A DNA stretch of 64,000 nt, from the NCBI RefSeq assembly GCF_003182355.1, contig NZ_QGTW01000014.1:112314-176313 (forward strand), read 5' to 3'. Below the pieces are notes generated by a model. It saw nothing but the letters and a program-made list of their open reading frames with translations, ran no database searches and was not told the DNA's origin. The position numbers and the translations under genes were made by a program. Positions 32,589 to 40,884 of the stretch are shown piece by piece. Each line of letters opens with the position of its first letter. The stretch's first letter is position 1. Source of the DNA: Cytobacillus oceanisediminis. GTDB taxonomy: Bacteria > Bacillota > Bacilli > Bacillales > Cytobacillaceae.

Positions 32589-33455
32589 TCATATAAACCT
32601 GCTGATCAGCTGATCTTTCATCCTCTCATTCAGTTTAAACTGACCCTCTCTTAACATATCTGTTCCTGCCCCTTTTGGCAGTGATTCCGTTAATGTTTTT
32701 CTTTCATTCTTGTAAAGGACTCCAGTAAACATGCTGGAGGTTTCTTCCACAATATTAAAGGCCATGCCCCGATTGGATGGATCGTATTCTTCCACTTCAT
32801 CCAAGTTCATCAGGTTCTTTTTTAAAAATTCATAGGTTAATATTTTATTAAAAGTCACACAGGGGCTAAAAACATTGATAAAAGAAAAGCCTTTGTGCTT
32901 CATGCCTTGCTCAATAAGCGATACTAGCTGTTTTAAATCTCCGGAAAAGGCTTGAGCAATAAAGCTTGAACCTGATGCGAGAGCCATTTGCAGAGGGTTG
33001 ATAGGCTGTTCCGGATTTCCGCCTGGGCTTGACTTTGTTTCCATGCCCTGTGGGCTTGTAGGCGACATTTGCCCTTTGGTTAACCCGTATATTTGATTAT
33101 CCATTACAATATAGGTAATATCTACATTTCTCCGTGCAGCATGAGCAAAGTGGTTGAGGCCAATTCCAAAGCCATCACCGTCACCTCCTGCACAGATCAC
33201 ATGCAAACCAGGATTAGAGAGCTTTACACCCTGTGCTACAGCCAACGCTCTTCCATGCATGGTATGCATACTATACACGTTAACATAGCCTGAAATTCTC
33301 CCCGAACAGCCAATACCGGAAATCAGAGCCATATCCTCTGGTTCGATATTCAGGTTCACGGCACTTTTTTGAATAGCGGCTAGCACGGAAAAGTCACCGC
33401 AGCCAGGGCACCAATTAGGCTTAATATCCATGCGGTAATCTTTTAATGTCGACAT
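32589..33455 (-). CDS. korB: 2-oxoacid:ferredoxin oxidoreductase beta subunit (KorB type)
   Basis: The 288-residue protein binds TPP: NWCPGCGDFSVLAAI near the N-terminus (Cys16, Cys19), GGDGDGFGIGLNHFAHAARR and MDNQIYGLTKGQMSPTS. The ATG at 33455 shares a base with the korA stop (TAATG) and has AAGGAG eight bases upstream; an earlier in-frame ATG at 33473 lacks such a site. Together with KorA it oxidatively decarboxylates 2-oxoglutarate or a similar 2-oxo acid, passing electrons to ferredoxin and making an acyl-CoA. No ferredoxin gene is next to it. Confidence 0.92.
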   Translation of the reverse strand: MSTLKDYRMDIKPNWCPGCGDFSVLAAIQKSAVNLNIEPEDMALISGIGCSGRISGYVNVYSMHTMHGRALAVAQGVKLSNPGLHVICAGGDGDGFGIGLNHFAHAARRNVDITYIVMDNQIYGLTKGQMSPTSPQGMETKSSPGGNPEQPINPLQMALASGSSFIAQAFSGDLKQLVSLIEQGMKHKGFSFINVFSPCVTFNKILTYEFLKKNLMNLDEVEEYDPSNRGMAFNIVEETSSMFTGVLYKNERKTLTESLPKGAGTDMLREGQFKLNERMKDQLISRFI

Positions 33456-35185
33456 TATACCAGCTCCTTGCAAAATTCCCTGATATCTGATGGTGCAAAT
33501 GGCCTGCCGTCATACTTTGAAAGCTTTTGGATTTTGGAATGGTCAGGTATGTGCTGTTTTATTACATCAGCCAGCTGGCCCGTAAAATTGTTTTCAACTA
33601 CAATTACCTGTCTTGCCTTGTTAATCATGCCTTCCAACTGATCTGCAGGAAAAGGGTGCAATAAACGGATATGAGCAAGCCCTGCTTTTATCCCTTCTTT
33701 GTTGAATGCCTCACAAGCTTCTCTGATCGCCCCATAGGTCGAGCCAAAGCCGATTAGTAGAAGATCTTCACCTTTGCCCTCTGCCTTTATATCTTCTCCA
33801 AGAGTAACAGTTTCGATCTTTTTCATCCTTTTGATCATCATTTTTTTCCGGTTTTCATAATCCTCTGTTGGATGTCCGGTCTGGCTATGCTCTATTCCTG
33901 TTGCATGATGTGTTCCAAATTTTTGTCCCGGTATGGTTCTTGGTGAAATATGATCATCCGTAAATGCAAACCTGTCATATACAGCCTTTCCTTGTTCTGC
34001 CAATTTTTCATCGGATACTCTTTTACCCCGTTCCATTTCAATTCTGAGAGGATCCAGTATCTCTGCACTTTGTTTAGATGTAGACAAAACAAGATCTGCA
34101 GCAATAAAGACCGGGCATTGATACAGCTCTGCAAGGTTAAAAGCTGTACTCATATCATACATAGCTTCTTGCACAGTACTTGGCGATATAATAATTCTTG
34201 GTATTTCGCCATGGGTTCCTCCCAACATGGCTGTTAAATCACTTTGCTCCATTTTAGTAGCAAGTCCGCTGCTGGGTCCTCCGCGCTGGGTATCAATAAT
34301 AACTAAAGGAATCTCAACAGCACCCGATAACCCTATCGCCTCCTGCATTAAGGAAATCCCAGGGCCGGAGGTTGCTGTCATTGAGCGAGTTCCAGCAAAG
34401 CTGGCGCCGATTGCCATTGCTACAGAGCTTAATTCATCTTCTGCCTGAACAACAACTCCTCCACATTCTGGCATCATATTTATCATATTTTCCAATATTT
34501 CTGAAGCCGGAGTAATCGGATAGCCAGCCATGAAACGGCACCCTGAAGCAAGGGCTCCAATAACCATTGCCTCGTTTCCAGATAAAAACATTTTGTTAGA
34601 GTTTATGGGCGGAACTACCGGGATGGAGAACAAGTTTTTTTCTTTAATAAAAGCGTAACCTTTCTCAAAAGCTTCAACATTTAATTGCGATATTTTCATT
34701 CCCTTTTTTAAGAACTGTTCCTGAATGACCTTATGGAAACTGCTGGCTGAATGATTATTCAATGCACAGATCATTCCCAGGGCAACCATGTTTTTCATAA
34801 TTGGAGATCCCAGTTCAGACGCCAATTCCTGAAAAGGAGCTTCAATTATTATCACTCCGTTCGGGGCCATCGGCAGGCTATCAGATTTAACGCTTTTAGA
34901 GTCATAAAGAATAATACTATTTTTATCCATATGGTTTATATATAGATCTATTGAAGCCCTATCAAAAGCCACAAGGATGTTGACTTTTTCGGCATTTACA
35001 TAGATTTCTTTTCTTGAACTGATCCTTAAGTTAAAATCTGAGTGTCCCCCTTTAATCCTTGAAGAAAAATTACGGAAACCATATAGGGAAAAACCGATTT
35101 GGCTTAAAACCTTTGTGAGAATCTCACCTACACTTTCAATTCCTTCCCCTTGCTCACCGCCAATTACAATCGTAAGTTCCTCCAC
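33455..35185 (-). CDS. korA: 2-oxoacid:ferredoxin oxidoreductase, fused gamma-alpha subunit (KorA type)
   Basis: The 576-residue protein has an N-terminal gamma domain (GGEQGEGIESVGEILTKVL, residues 8-26) and from about residue 210 the alpha pyrimidine-binding part: GCRFMAGYPITPASEILENM and TATSGPGISLMQEAIGLSG, then a transketolase-C-like end. This gamma-alpha fusion is the usual Bacillus form. The shared operator at 35208-35220 precedes it, so it may be induced with the dicarboxylate genes. The product of a pathway 2-oxo acid, or 2-oxoglutarate itself, is the likely substrate. Confidence 0.92.
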   Translation of the reverse strand: MEELTIVIGGEQGEGIESVGEILTKVLSQIGFSLYGFRNFSSRIKGGHSDFNLRISSRKEIYVNAEKVNILVAFDRASIDLYINHMDKNSIILYDSKSVKSDSLPMAPNGVIIIEAPFQELASELGSPIMKNMVALGMICALNNHSASSFHKVIQEQFLKKGMKISQLNVEAFEKGYAFIKEKNLFSIPVVPPINSNKMFLSGNEAMVIGALASGCRFMAGYPITPASEILENMINMMPECGGVVVQAEDELSSVAMAIGASFAGTRSMTATSGPGISLMQEAIGLSGAVEIPLVIIDTQRGGPSSGLATKMEQSDLTAMLGGTHGEIPRIIISPSTVQEAMYDMSTAFNLAELYQCPVFIAADLVLSTSKQSAEILDPLRIEMERGKRVSDEKLAEQGKAVYDRFAFTDDHISPRTIPGQKFGTHHATGIEHSQTGHPTEDYENRKKMMIKRMKKIETVTLGEDIKAEGKGEDLLLIGFGSTYGAIREACEAFNKEGIKAGLAHIRLLHPFPADQLEGMINKARQVIVVENNFTGQLADVIKQHIPDHSKIQKLSKYDGRPFAPSDIREFCKELV

Positions 35186-35207
35186 ATTTTTCCTCCTAAC
35201 GGATAAT

Positions 35208-35220
35208 GGATATTGTATCC
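35208..35220 (-). promoter_or_regulatory. Shared operator candidate before korAB
   Basis: GGATACAATATCC in the direction of transcription is close to the ideal palindrome and lies 22 bases before the korA start, with a TAGGAGG ribosome site between. It is 15 kb from the other copies, which suggests a regulon wider than one operon. Confidence 0.55.
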
Positions 35221-35238
35221 CTTTTTAGGTTTTAGAAT

Positions 35239-36021
35239 CTAGTCGACAGCGCCTTTTCCGCCATCTACATTTACGGATGTTCCCGAGACATATGACGCGG
35301 CATCTGAAGCAAGAAAGGCAATGACTTTGGCTGCTTCCGATGTTTCGCCTATCCTCCCAAGCGGAATATCGTGCTTTGGATCACTGGAGAATTCTTCCCA
35401 AGTTAAGTGGCCTGCAGTCTTTTTCCACTTTTTTTCTTCAATTTGGCTGCTTCGGATTAAACCAATACATACGGTATTAACCCGAATCGAGTATTTACCT
35501 AAATCCCTGCTCATCGCTTTCGTCAGAGCGATCCCTGCTGCTCGCGTAGCAGAAGTTGGAAGGGATGAAGCCGGAGGTGACTTTCCGATCACTGCGGTGA
35601 TATTAACGATGGAACCGCCGCCTGTTTTCATGTGCTTAACCGCTTCCCTTGAGCAATTTATTGCTCCAAATAGCTTTAAATTTATATCTTCTTCCCACAT
35701 TTCCGAAGTAACATCTTCAAAGCCATGTGCTGAAGATGTCCCTGCATTATTTACTAATATATGGAGGGACCCATAATGGGCTATGGTTTCTTCTATTAAT
35801 CTAATACAATCATCTGCTTTGGAGACGTCTGCCTGAATCCCCAAAACCCTTTCGCCTGTGTCGGCATAAATGGATTGAACTGCTTTATCTAATGCCTCTT
35901 TGCCCCGGCCGCAAATGGCTAACTTTGCTCCTTCTTTCAATAACTGGCAGGCCGTTTCATAGCCTATCCCCTTGCTTCCGCCAGTAACGATGGCCACCTT
36001 TCCCTTTAATCCTAAATCCAT
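35239..36021 (-). CDS. SDR family oxidoreductase
   Basis: The 260-residue protein has GKVAIVTGGSKGIGYETA at the NAD(P) site, NNAGTSSAHG, IVNITAVIGKSPP and a C-terminal VSGTSVNVDGGKGAVD. The usual YxxxK reads SLPTSATRAAGIALTKAM, so the tyrosine is again absent from its usual place. The ATG at 36021 has AAAGGAAG at correct spacing; two earlier ATGs in frame lack it. It follows a CaiB/BaiF CoA-transferase gene by 50 bases and may act on the CoA ester that enzyme makes. Confidence 0.87.
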   Translation of the reverse strand: MDLGLKGKVAIVTGGSKGIGYETACQLLKEGAKLAICGRGKEALDKAVQSIYADTGERVLGIQADVSKADDCIRLIEETIAHYGSLHILVNNAGTSSAHGFEDVTSEMWEEDINLKLFGAINCSREAVKHMKTGGGSIVNITAVIGKSPPASSLPTSATRAAGIALTKAMSRDLGKYSIRVNTVCIGLIRSSQIEEKKWKKTAGHLTWEEFSSDPKHDIPLGRIGETSEAAKVIAFLASDAASYVSGTSVNVDGGKGAVD

Positions 36022-36071
36022 CGGGTGACTTCCTTTCATATTTTTAATAACTAGCACGGTTAATAAAAAAG

Positions 36072-37259
36072 TTAGATAATCCCTTCTTCTCTCAATCTAT
36101 CAATTTCCGCCTTGTCAAATCCCAGCTCTTTCTCCAAGAACTCATCTGTATGCTCTCCTAATAAAGGGGGATGGTTTTTGGTTTGAATTTGCAGACCAGA
36201 AAATCTTATGGGACTCTTTACAAGTTTTATTGTTCCAAGGGTTGGATGTGAAACCTCTTCTACTGTTTCCCTGGCTTTTACCTGAGGGTGTTCAAATACC
36301 TGTTCGATATTATTTACAGGTCCGGCTGGCACACCGGCATTTGATAGCAATTGGAACCATTCATCAGCAGACTTTCCAGAAAAGACTTCCTGTATTTGGC
36401 TAGTCAGCTCCTGGCGGTTTTCAATTCTTTTATTATTGGTTTTGTATTTTTCATCATCTGCCCACTCGGCATGCCCAAGCACATCGCAAAACTTTTTATA
36501 TAGCCGGTCATTTCCAGCACATACCATCAATGGTCTATCTTTGCACTGGAACACCTGATAAGGAACAATATAACTATGACTATTCCCGATTCTCTTAGAA
36601 ATGGATCCTGTATTTAAGTAGCTGCTCGAGATGTTTGCAAGGGAGCTTAGCTGAACATCCAAAAGTGAGATATCGATGTGCTGCCCTTCTCCTGTGTGGT
36701 CTCTCAATCTAAGGGCTGAAATAATGCTGATGGCAACATATTGAGAAGTCATAATGTCAACAACAGGAACCCCTACTCTTGTGGGTTCCCCATCCGGGAA
36801 ACCGGTAACATCCATAATTCCGCCAATCGCCTGAATAACCGGATCAAATCCAGGCTCATGGCTATAAGGACCCGTTTGCCCATAGCCTGTTACAGAGCAT
36901 AAAATGATAGCAGGATTTACTTTTTTAAGCTCTTCATATCCAAGGCCCATTTTTGCCAATGTCCCAGTTTTAAAATTTTCAAGAACAACGTCAGCGTCTT
37001 TTACCATTTTTAATAATAAATCTTTGCCTGTTTTATTTTTCAGGTTGAGTGTAATGGATCTTTTGTTTCGGTTGGCACACATATAATAAGTGCTTTCTCC
37101 CTCAACAAATGGCACCCAGTCTCTCATGCTGTCCGTTCCATTAGGTGATTCAATGCGAATCACATCTGCTCCCAGATCCCCTAAAATCATTGATCCGCCT
37201 GGACCGGCATAAACGCGTGACAAGTCCAGGACTTTAATATCCTCTAATGGCTGTTTCAT
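36072..37259 (-). CDS. CaiB/BaiF family CoA-transferase
   Basis: The 395-residue class III CoA-transferase opens with KVLDLSRVYAGPGGSMILGD and has VIRIESPNG, CANRNKRSITLNLK, and GVPVVDIMTSQ, in which Asp168 is the catalytic aspartate. It moves CoA between a carboxylate and an acyl-CoA donor such as succinyl-CoA. Relatives include formyl-CoA, carnitine and itaconate CoA-transferases. TAGGAGGAAAACAC precedes the ATG. It is the first gene of a short set with an SDR, upstream of korAB. Confidence 0.91.
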   Translation of the reverse strand: MKQPLEDIKVLDLSRVYAGPGGSMILGDLGADVIRIESPNGTDSMRDWVPFVEGESTYYMCANRNKRSITLNLKNKTGKDLLLKMVKDADVVLENFKTGTLAKMGLGYEELKKVNPAIILCSVTGYGQTGPYSHEPGFDPVIQAIGGIMDVTGFPDGEPTRVGVPVVDIMTSQYVAISIISALRLRDHTGEGQHIDISLLDVQLSSLANISSSYLNTGSISKRIGNSHSYIVPYQVFQCKDRPLMVCAGNDRLYKKFCDVLGHAEWADDEKYKTNNKRIENRQELTSQIQEVFSGKSADEWFQLLSNAGVPAGPVNNIEQVFEHPQVKARETVEEVSHPTLGTIKLVKSPIRFSGLQIQTKNHPPLLGEHTDEFLEKELGFDKAEIDRLREEGII

Positions 37260-37303
37260 GTGTTTTCCTCCTATGTATTTTTAGGTTAGGTCTGTTAATC
37301 TTG

Positions 37304-37460
37304 ACTGTAACTTTCCGCTTCAGGCGCTCAAGCGTTTCGCGGGCGGTCCGGAAGCCTCACCGGCGCCCTGCTGCCTGTGGGGTCTTCCTTTGACTCGCAC
37401 TCCCGCAGGACTTTGAATAAGCATCCCTGGTTTAATACCGCACCCAGAAAATATTTTGGT
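37304..37460 (+). repeat. Intergenic repeat element, truncated copy D
   Basis: CTTTCCGCTTCAGGCGCTCA, GCGGGCGGTCCGG, CTCCCGCAGGACTTTGAATAAG and AATACCGCACCCAGAAAAT follow the order of copies A and B (each quoted part is at most 22 bases in the element, shown here as landmarks). The right end is lost. The remaining 250-base gap between the CoA-transferase and SDR genes holds nothing else. Confidence 0.7.
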
Positions 37461-37514
37461 AGAACTATGCCTTTTTATAAAGACAGCCTATTTTAACCTG
37501 CCTAAATTGGCAAA

Positions 37515-38264
37515 CTATCTCCCACCGCTTACGGTAATGATTTCACCCATCATATAATCAGCTGAGTCTGAAGCCAAAAATGCGACTACTTTGGCTATAT
37601 CTTCAGAAGTTCCTGCACGGCCAATTGGGATTGTAGGGACAATACGGTCAATTCTCTCCTGCGTTGAATATTTATCCTGAAAAGGTGTAAGGATAAATCC
37701 TGGTGCAATTCCATTCACTAAGATTCCGTGGGGGGCAAATTCTTTAGACAGACCAACAGTGAGAGTGTTGACTGCTCCTTTTGCTGATGCATAGTGAATG
37801 CTTTCACCAGGTCCCCCAAGCCTTGCTGCTACTGATGAAATATTAATAATTCTTCCTGACTTTCGGGGAACCATATGCTTTAAGACTGTCTGTGATACCA
37901 AAAATACACTTTTCACGTTGACATCGTATGTCTTTTCCCAAAGCTCTTCATCAATTTCTAAAAACGAACTGCGTTTTATAGCGGCTCCGGCATTATTTAC
38001 TAATATATCTATCTGGCCAAAGGCATTTAAAGTTTCTTCTACCAGTCTCTGAACCTCTTCCTTAATGGTTACATCAGCTTTAACGATTAGACACTCACTG
38101 CCGGCCTGCTCTACCAACTGCTTTGTCTTTTCGGCGCCTTCAGCATTTGAATTATAGGCGGCCACAATGGCATATCCTTTCCCAGCCAGGATTTTTGCTG
38201 AAGCCTGCCCGATTCCGGAACTGCCGCCTGTAATTAAAGCGACTTGCTTTTTATCAGTGTTCAT
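37515..38264 (-). CDS. SDR family oxidoreductase (FabG-like)
   Basis: The 249-residue protein is a complete classical SDR: ALITGGSSGIGQASAKIL, NNAGAAIKRSSF, IINISSVAARLGGPGESIHYASAKGAVN (Ser, Tyr and Lys all present in SSVAA and YASAK) and a C-terminal MMGEIITVSGGR. It likely oxidises a hydroxyacyl or sugar-acid hydroxyl group using NAD(P). It is the last gene of the TAXI-type TRAP permease unit, 52 bases after the permease start region's neighbour, and ends at the truncated repeat. Confidence 0.9.
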   Translation of the reverse strand: MNTDKKQVALITGGSSGIGQASAKILAGKGYAIVAAYNSNAEGAEKTKQLVEQAGSECLIVKADVTIKEEVQRLVEETLNAFGQIDILVNNAGAAIKRSSFLEIDEELWEKTYDVNVKSVFLVSQTVLKHMVPRKSGRIINISSVAARLGGPGESIHYASAKGAVNTLTVGLSKEFAPHGILVNGIAPGFILTPFQDKYSTQERIDRIVPTIPIGRAGTSEDIAKVVAFLASDSADYMMGEIITVSGGR

Positions 38265-38333
38265 AGCTACCCGCCTTTTTGCTATTCAGAATTCTACGGC
38301 TGGAATTTGATTGCAGCCATAGTGTATTTTGCA

Positions 38334-40316
38334 TCAACCGGAAATGTTGCTAGTTGTTTCGCTTACATCATTTGTCTTTTGGTCTTCAATATTAACGGAG
38401 GCAATTTTTTGCCAGATGATAATAGCTGCTAAGATCGACAGCCCAATAATATCAGTCAATAAAGTAGGCTTTATCATTAAGAAAGCTGTAACAAACAGTG
38501 CCAGCCTTTGAATTAAATTTGTTTTTGTTAAAAACCAGCCTTGCAAGCCCCCCGCCAAACAAACAACCCCAATTGTTGAAGTTGCCATAGCAATTAGGCT
38601 TTCGGTAACAGTTTCGCCATTAAATAATAAGACTGGATTAAATAGGAAGAAGAACGGGATGATAAACCCGGTAATCCCTATTCTCATTGCCTCTATTCCA
38701 ACTTTATTAGGAGGAGCCCCTGCAAGCCCTGCCGCAGCATAGGAAGCCAGCGCAACAGGAGGTGTAATGTTTGAAAGTGCCGAGTAGAAGAATGCAAACA
38801 TATGCGCCGCCAATGGAGGCACCCCAAGTTTTACAAGTAAAGGCGCTGCAATCGTAGCAACAATAATGTAAGCCGCTGTTGCTGGAATTCCCATCCCTAA
38901 AACGATACTAATTAACATGGTCAGGATTGCAGCAATAATCAAATTATCTCCAGCCAGGGCAAGAATGTTATTTCCTAGTGTTAAGCCTAAACTTGTTAAA
39001 GAAATCGTTCCCACTACGACTCCGACGATGGCACAGGCAATTCCTACTCCAATTGCTCCCTTGCTTCCTTCTACTAGAGAATCAACAATCATTTTAAAGT
39101 TCATTCTTGTTGATTTCCTTAGCCAGCTGGCCAATACAGTTGAAATTAAAGCAAATACTGCTGCATATAAAGGAGTAACTCCTGTACTAAGCAAACCGAT
39201 TAATATGATAAGCGGCAAAAGTAAGTGGCCCCTGTCTTTCAGCACTATGACCATATTTGGGATGTTTTCCTTTGATATGCCAGTCAGTCCAATTCTTTTT
39301 GCTTCGAAATGGACAACCATAAATACAGTGACGTAATAAAGAAATGCAGGGATGATGGCGGCCAGCATGATCGTTCTGTAAGGAACTCCCAGGAATTCAG
39401 CCATGATAAACCCGGCTGCCCCCATAATAGGCGGTGCAAATTGACCGCCAGTTGACGCGACAGCCTCAACCGCACCAGCAAACTTAGATTTATAGCCTGT
39501 TTTTTTCATTAAAGGTATGGTGACAGCACCTGTTGTAACAACATTGGCTACCGCACTGCCATTTACCATCCCCATGAATCCGCTTCCGATAACGGAAACT
39601 TTGGCAGGTCCGCCTGCAGTCCAGCCGGCAATGGATAAAGCAATGTCATTAATAAAATCAGTAAAACCGCTGTTCTTCAAGAAAGCCCCAAATAAAACAA
39701 ACAAGAAGATATAAGTGGCAGAAACCCCTAACGCAATTCCAAATAACCCCTGGCTGCCCCAGAACATAATATCCGTAACCCGTTCAAAGCTGAACCCAAC
39801 GTGTCCTAGTGCTCCTGGGATATAAGCACCAACGAAATTATAGATTAGAAAAATCGCACATATAATTGTGAGTGCATTCCCGATAACCCTTCGGCTTGCT
39901 TCAAAAACAACCAGAATCCCAATTGCAGCCATGTAATAGTCCATCTCAACATGTATGCCAAATCTTTCTCTTGCAAAAGTGTCATAGGTTAAAAGCAAAT
40001 AGCCGATTGAAATCAATGTCAGCAAAATGCATATCATATCCCAAATTGTCGGCAATGTTCGGCTTGCTGCTGATTTTTTTGTCGCTGGATATATTAGGAA
40101 TGATAAGATTAAGAGAAAACCAAGATGCCATGCACGCATTTTAATAGCTTCCAATATTCCTAAACTGCTAGTGTATAGCTGAAAAAGAGCCCAGATTATC
40201 AATATCCCTGTCACAACTTTGGCAGTTAGGCCGACGTAGTCTCTTGTCCTAAAATCGCTGTCATATTTTTTTAGGATTTCTTCTTCATTTTGAACTTGGT
40301 TTGCCAATTGACTCAA
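38334..40316 (-). CDS. TRAP transporter fused permease subunit (DctQM, TAXI type)
   Basis: The protein of about 660 residues and roughly 16-18 membrane segments is the fused 4TM/12TM permease that works with TAXI-type binding proteins. FGAFLKNSGFTDFINDIAL, VIGSGFMGMVNGSAVANVVTTG, GGQFAPPIMGAAGFIMAEFLG and ITPPVALASYAAAGLAG are diagnostic. I chose a TTG at 40316, seven bases after AAGGAGGA; the first in-frame TTG at 40343 has no ribosome site. Its binding protein is probably the TAXI gene at 47509, 7 kb upstream in the same direction. Confidence 0.92.
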   Translation of the reverse strand: MSQLANQVQNEEEILKKYDSDFRTRDYVGLTAKVVTGILIIWALFQLYTSSLGILEAIKMRAWHLGFLLILSFLIYPATKKSAASRTLPTIWDMICILLTLISIGYLLLTYDTFARERFGIHVEMDYYMAAIGILVVFEASRRVIGNALTIICAIFLIYNFVGAYIPGALGHVGFSFERVTDIMFWGSQGLFGIALGVSATYIFLFVLFGAFLKNSGFTDFINDIALSIAGWTAGGPAKVSVIGSGFMGMVNGSAVANVVTTGAVTIPLMKKTGYKSKFAGAVEAVASTGGQFAPPIMGAAGFIMAEFLGVPYRTIMLAAIIPAFLYYVTVFMVVHFEAKRIGLTGISKENIPNMVIVLKDRGHLLLPLIILIGLLSTGVTPLYAAVFALISTVLASWLRKSTRMNFKMIVDSLVEGSKGAIGVGIACAIVGVVVGTISLTSLGLTLGNNILALAGDNLIIAAILTMLISIVLGMGIPATAAYIIVATIAAPLLVKLGVPPLAAHMFAFFYSALSNITPPVALASYAAAGLAGAPPNKVGIEAMRIGITGFIIPFFFLFNPVLLFNGETVTESLIAMATSTIGVVCLAGGLQGWFLTKTNLIQRLALFVTAFLMIKPTLLTDIIGLSILAAIIIWQKIASVNIEDQKTNDVSETTSNISG

Positions 40317-40347
40317 CTTCCATTCCTCCTTATTAACTCGCAATATT

Positions 40348-40749
40348 CTAGGTTTTTTCTTTATTTACAAATGTCCCTGTTGCAAATGCCACCAACTTGT
40401 CTTGTTCATCATAAATTTCACTTTTGCATATTGTTACAGTTTTTCCATTCTGGATTACCTCTCCTTTTCCGATTAGAATGCTGCCTGTTGCTGGCCGTAA
40501 GTACTGGATTTTCATTTCAGCTGTCACAGAAAATACATGATCTTCCAAAACAGAATTAATGGCTGAAGCCATCGTAGCATCTAAAAGAGTTGCCAATATC
40601 CCACCATGGACTTTTTCGAAAATCTGCAGAAATTCTTTTTTTACAGGCATGGAGACTTTAGACTTGCCGCTATCAGCATATTGCAGTTCTAGACCAATAT
40701 GATTCCAGACTGGAGATGATGAGAGCGTTTTCGATTTTTCCGTTAACAT
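40348..40749 (-). CDS. PaaI-family thioesterase
   Basis: The 133-residue hotdog protein has the PaaI pattern QIFEKVHGGILATLLDATMASAI (landmark HGGILATLLD) and AEMKIQYLRPATGSILIGKGEVIQNG. It should hydrolyse small acyl-CoA esters. The ATG at 40749 has AAAGGTGG eight bases before it. It lies 31 bases before the TRAP permease start and would be transcribed with it. About 120 very AT-rich bases separate it from the acyl-CoA dehydrogenase, possibly holding a promoter. Confidence 0.87.
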   Translation of the reverse strand: MLTEKSKTLSSSPVWNHIGLELQYADSGKSKVSMPVKKEFLQIFEKVHGGILATLLDATMASAINSVLEDHVFSVTAEMKIQYLRPATGSILIGKGEVIQNGKTVTICKSEIYDEQDKLVAFATGTFVNKEKT

Positions 40750-40884
40750 GTAGGAAACCACCTTTTAATATTCTCATTTTCAATAATTATCCTTGTTTTA
40801 TTTAATTTTATAATAAAAAGTATAAAAAAATCCATAATTATTTAAAAATTATAATAATTATATATATTTTATTAATTTAAAATT

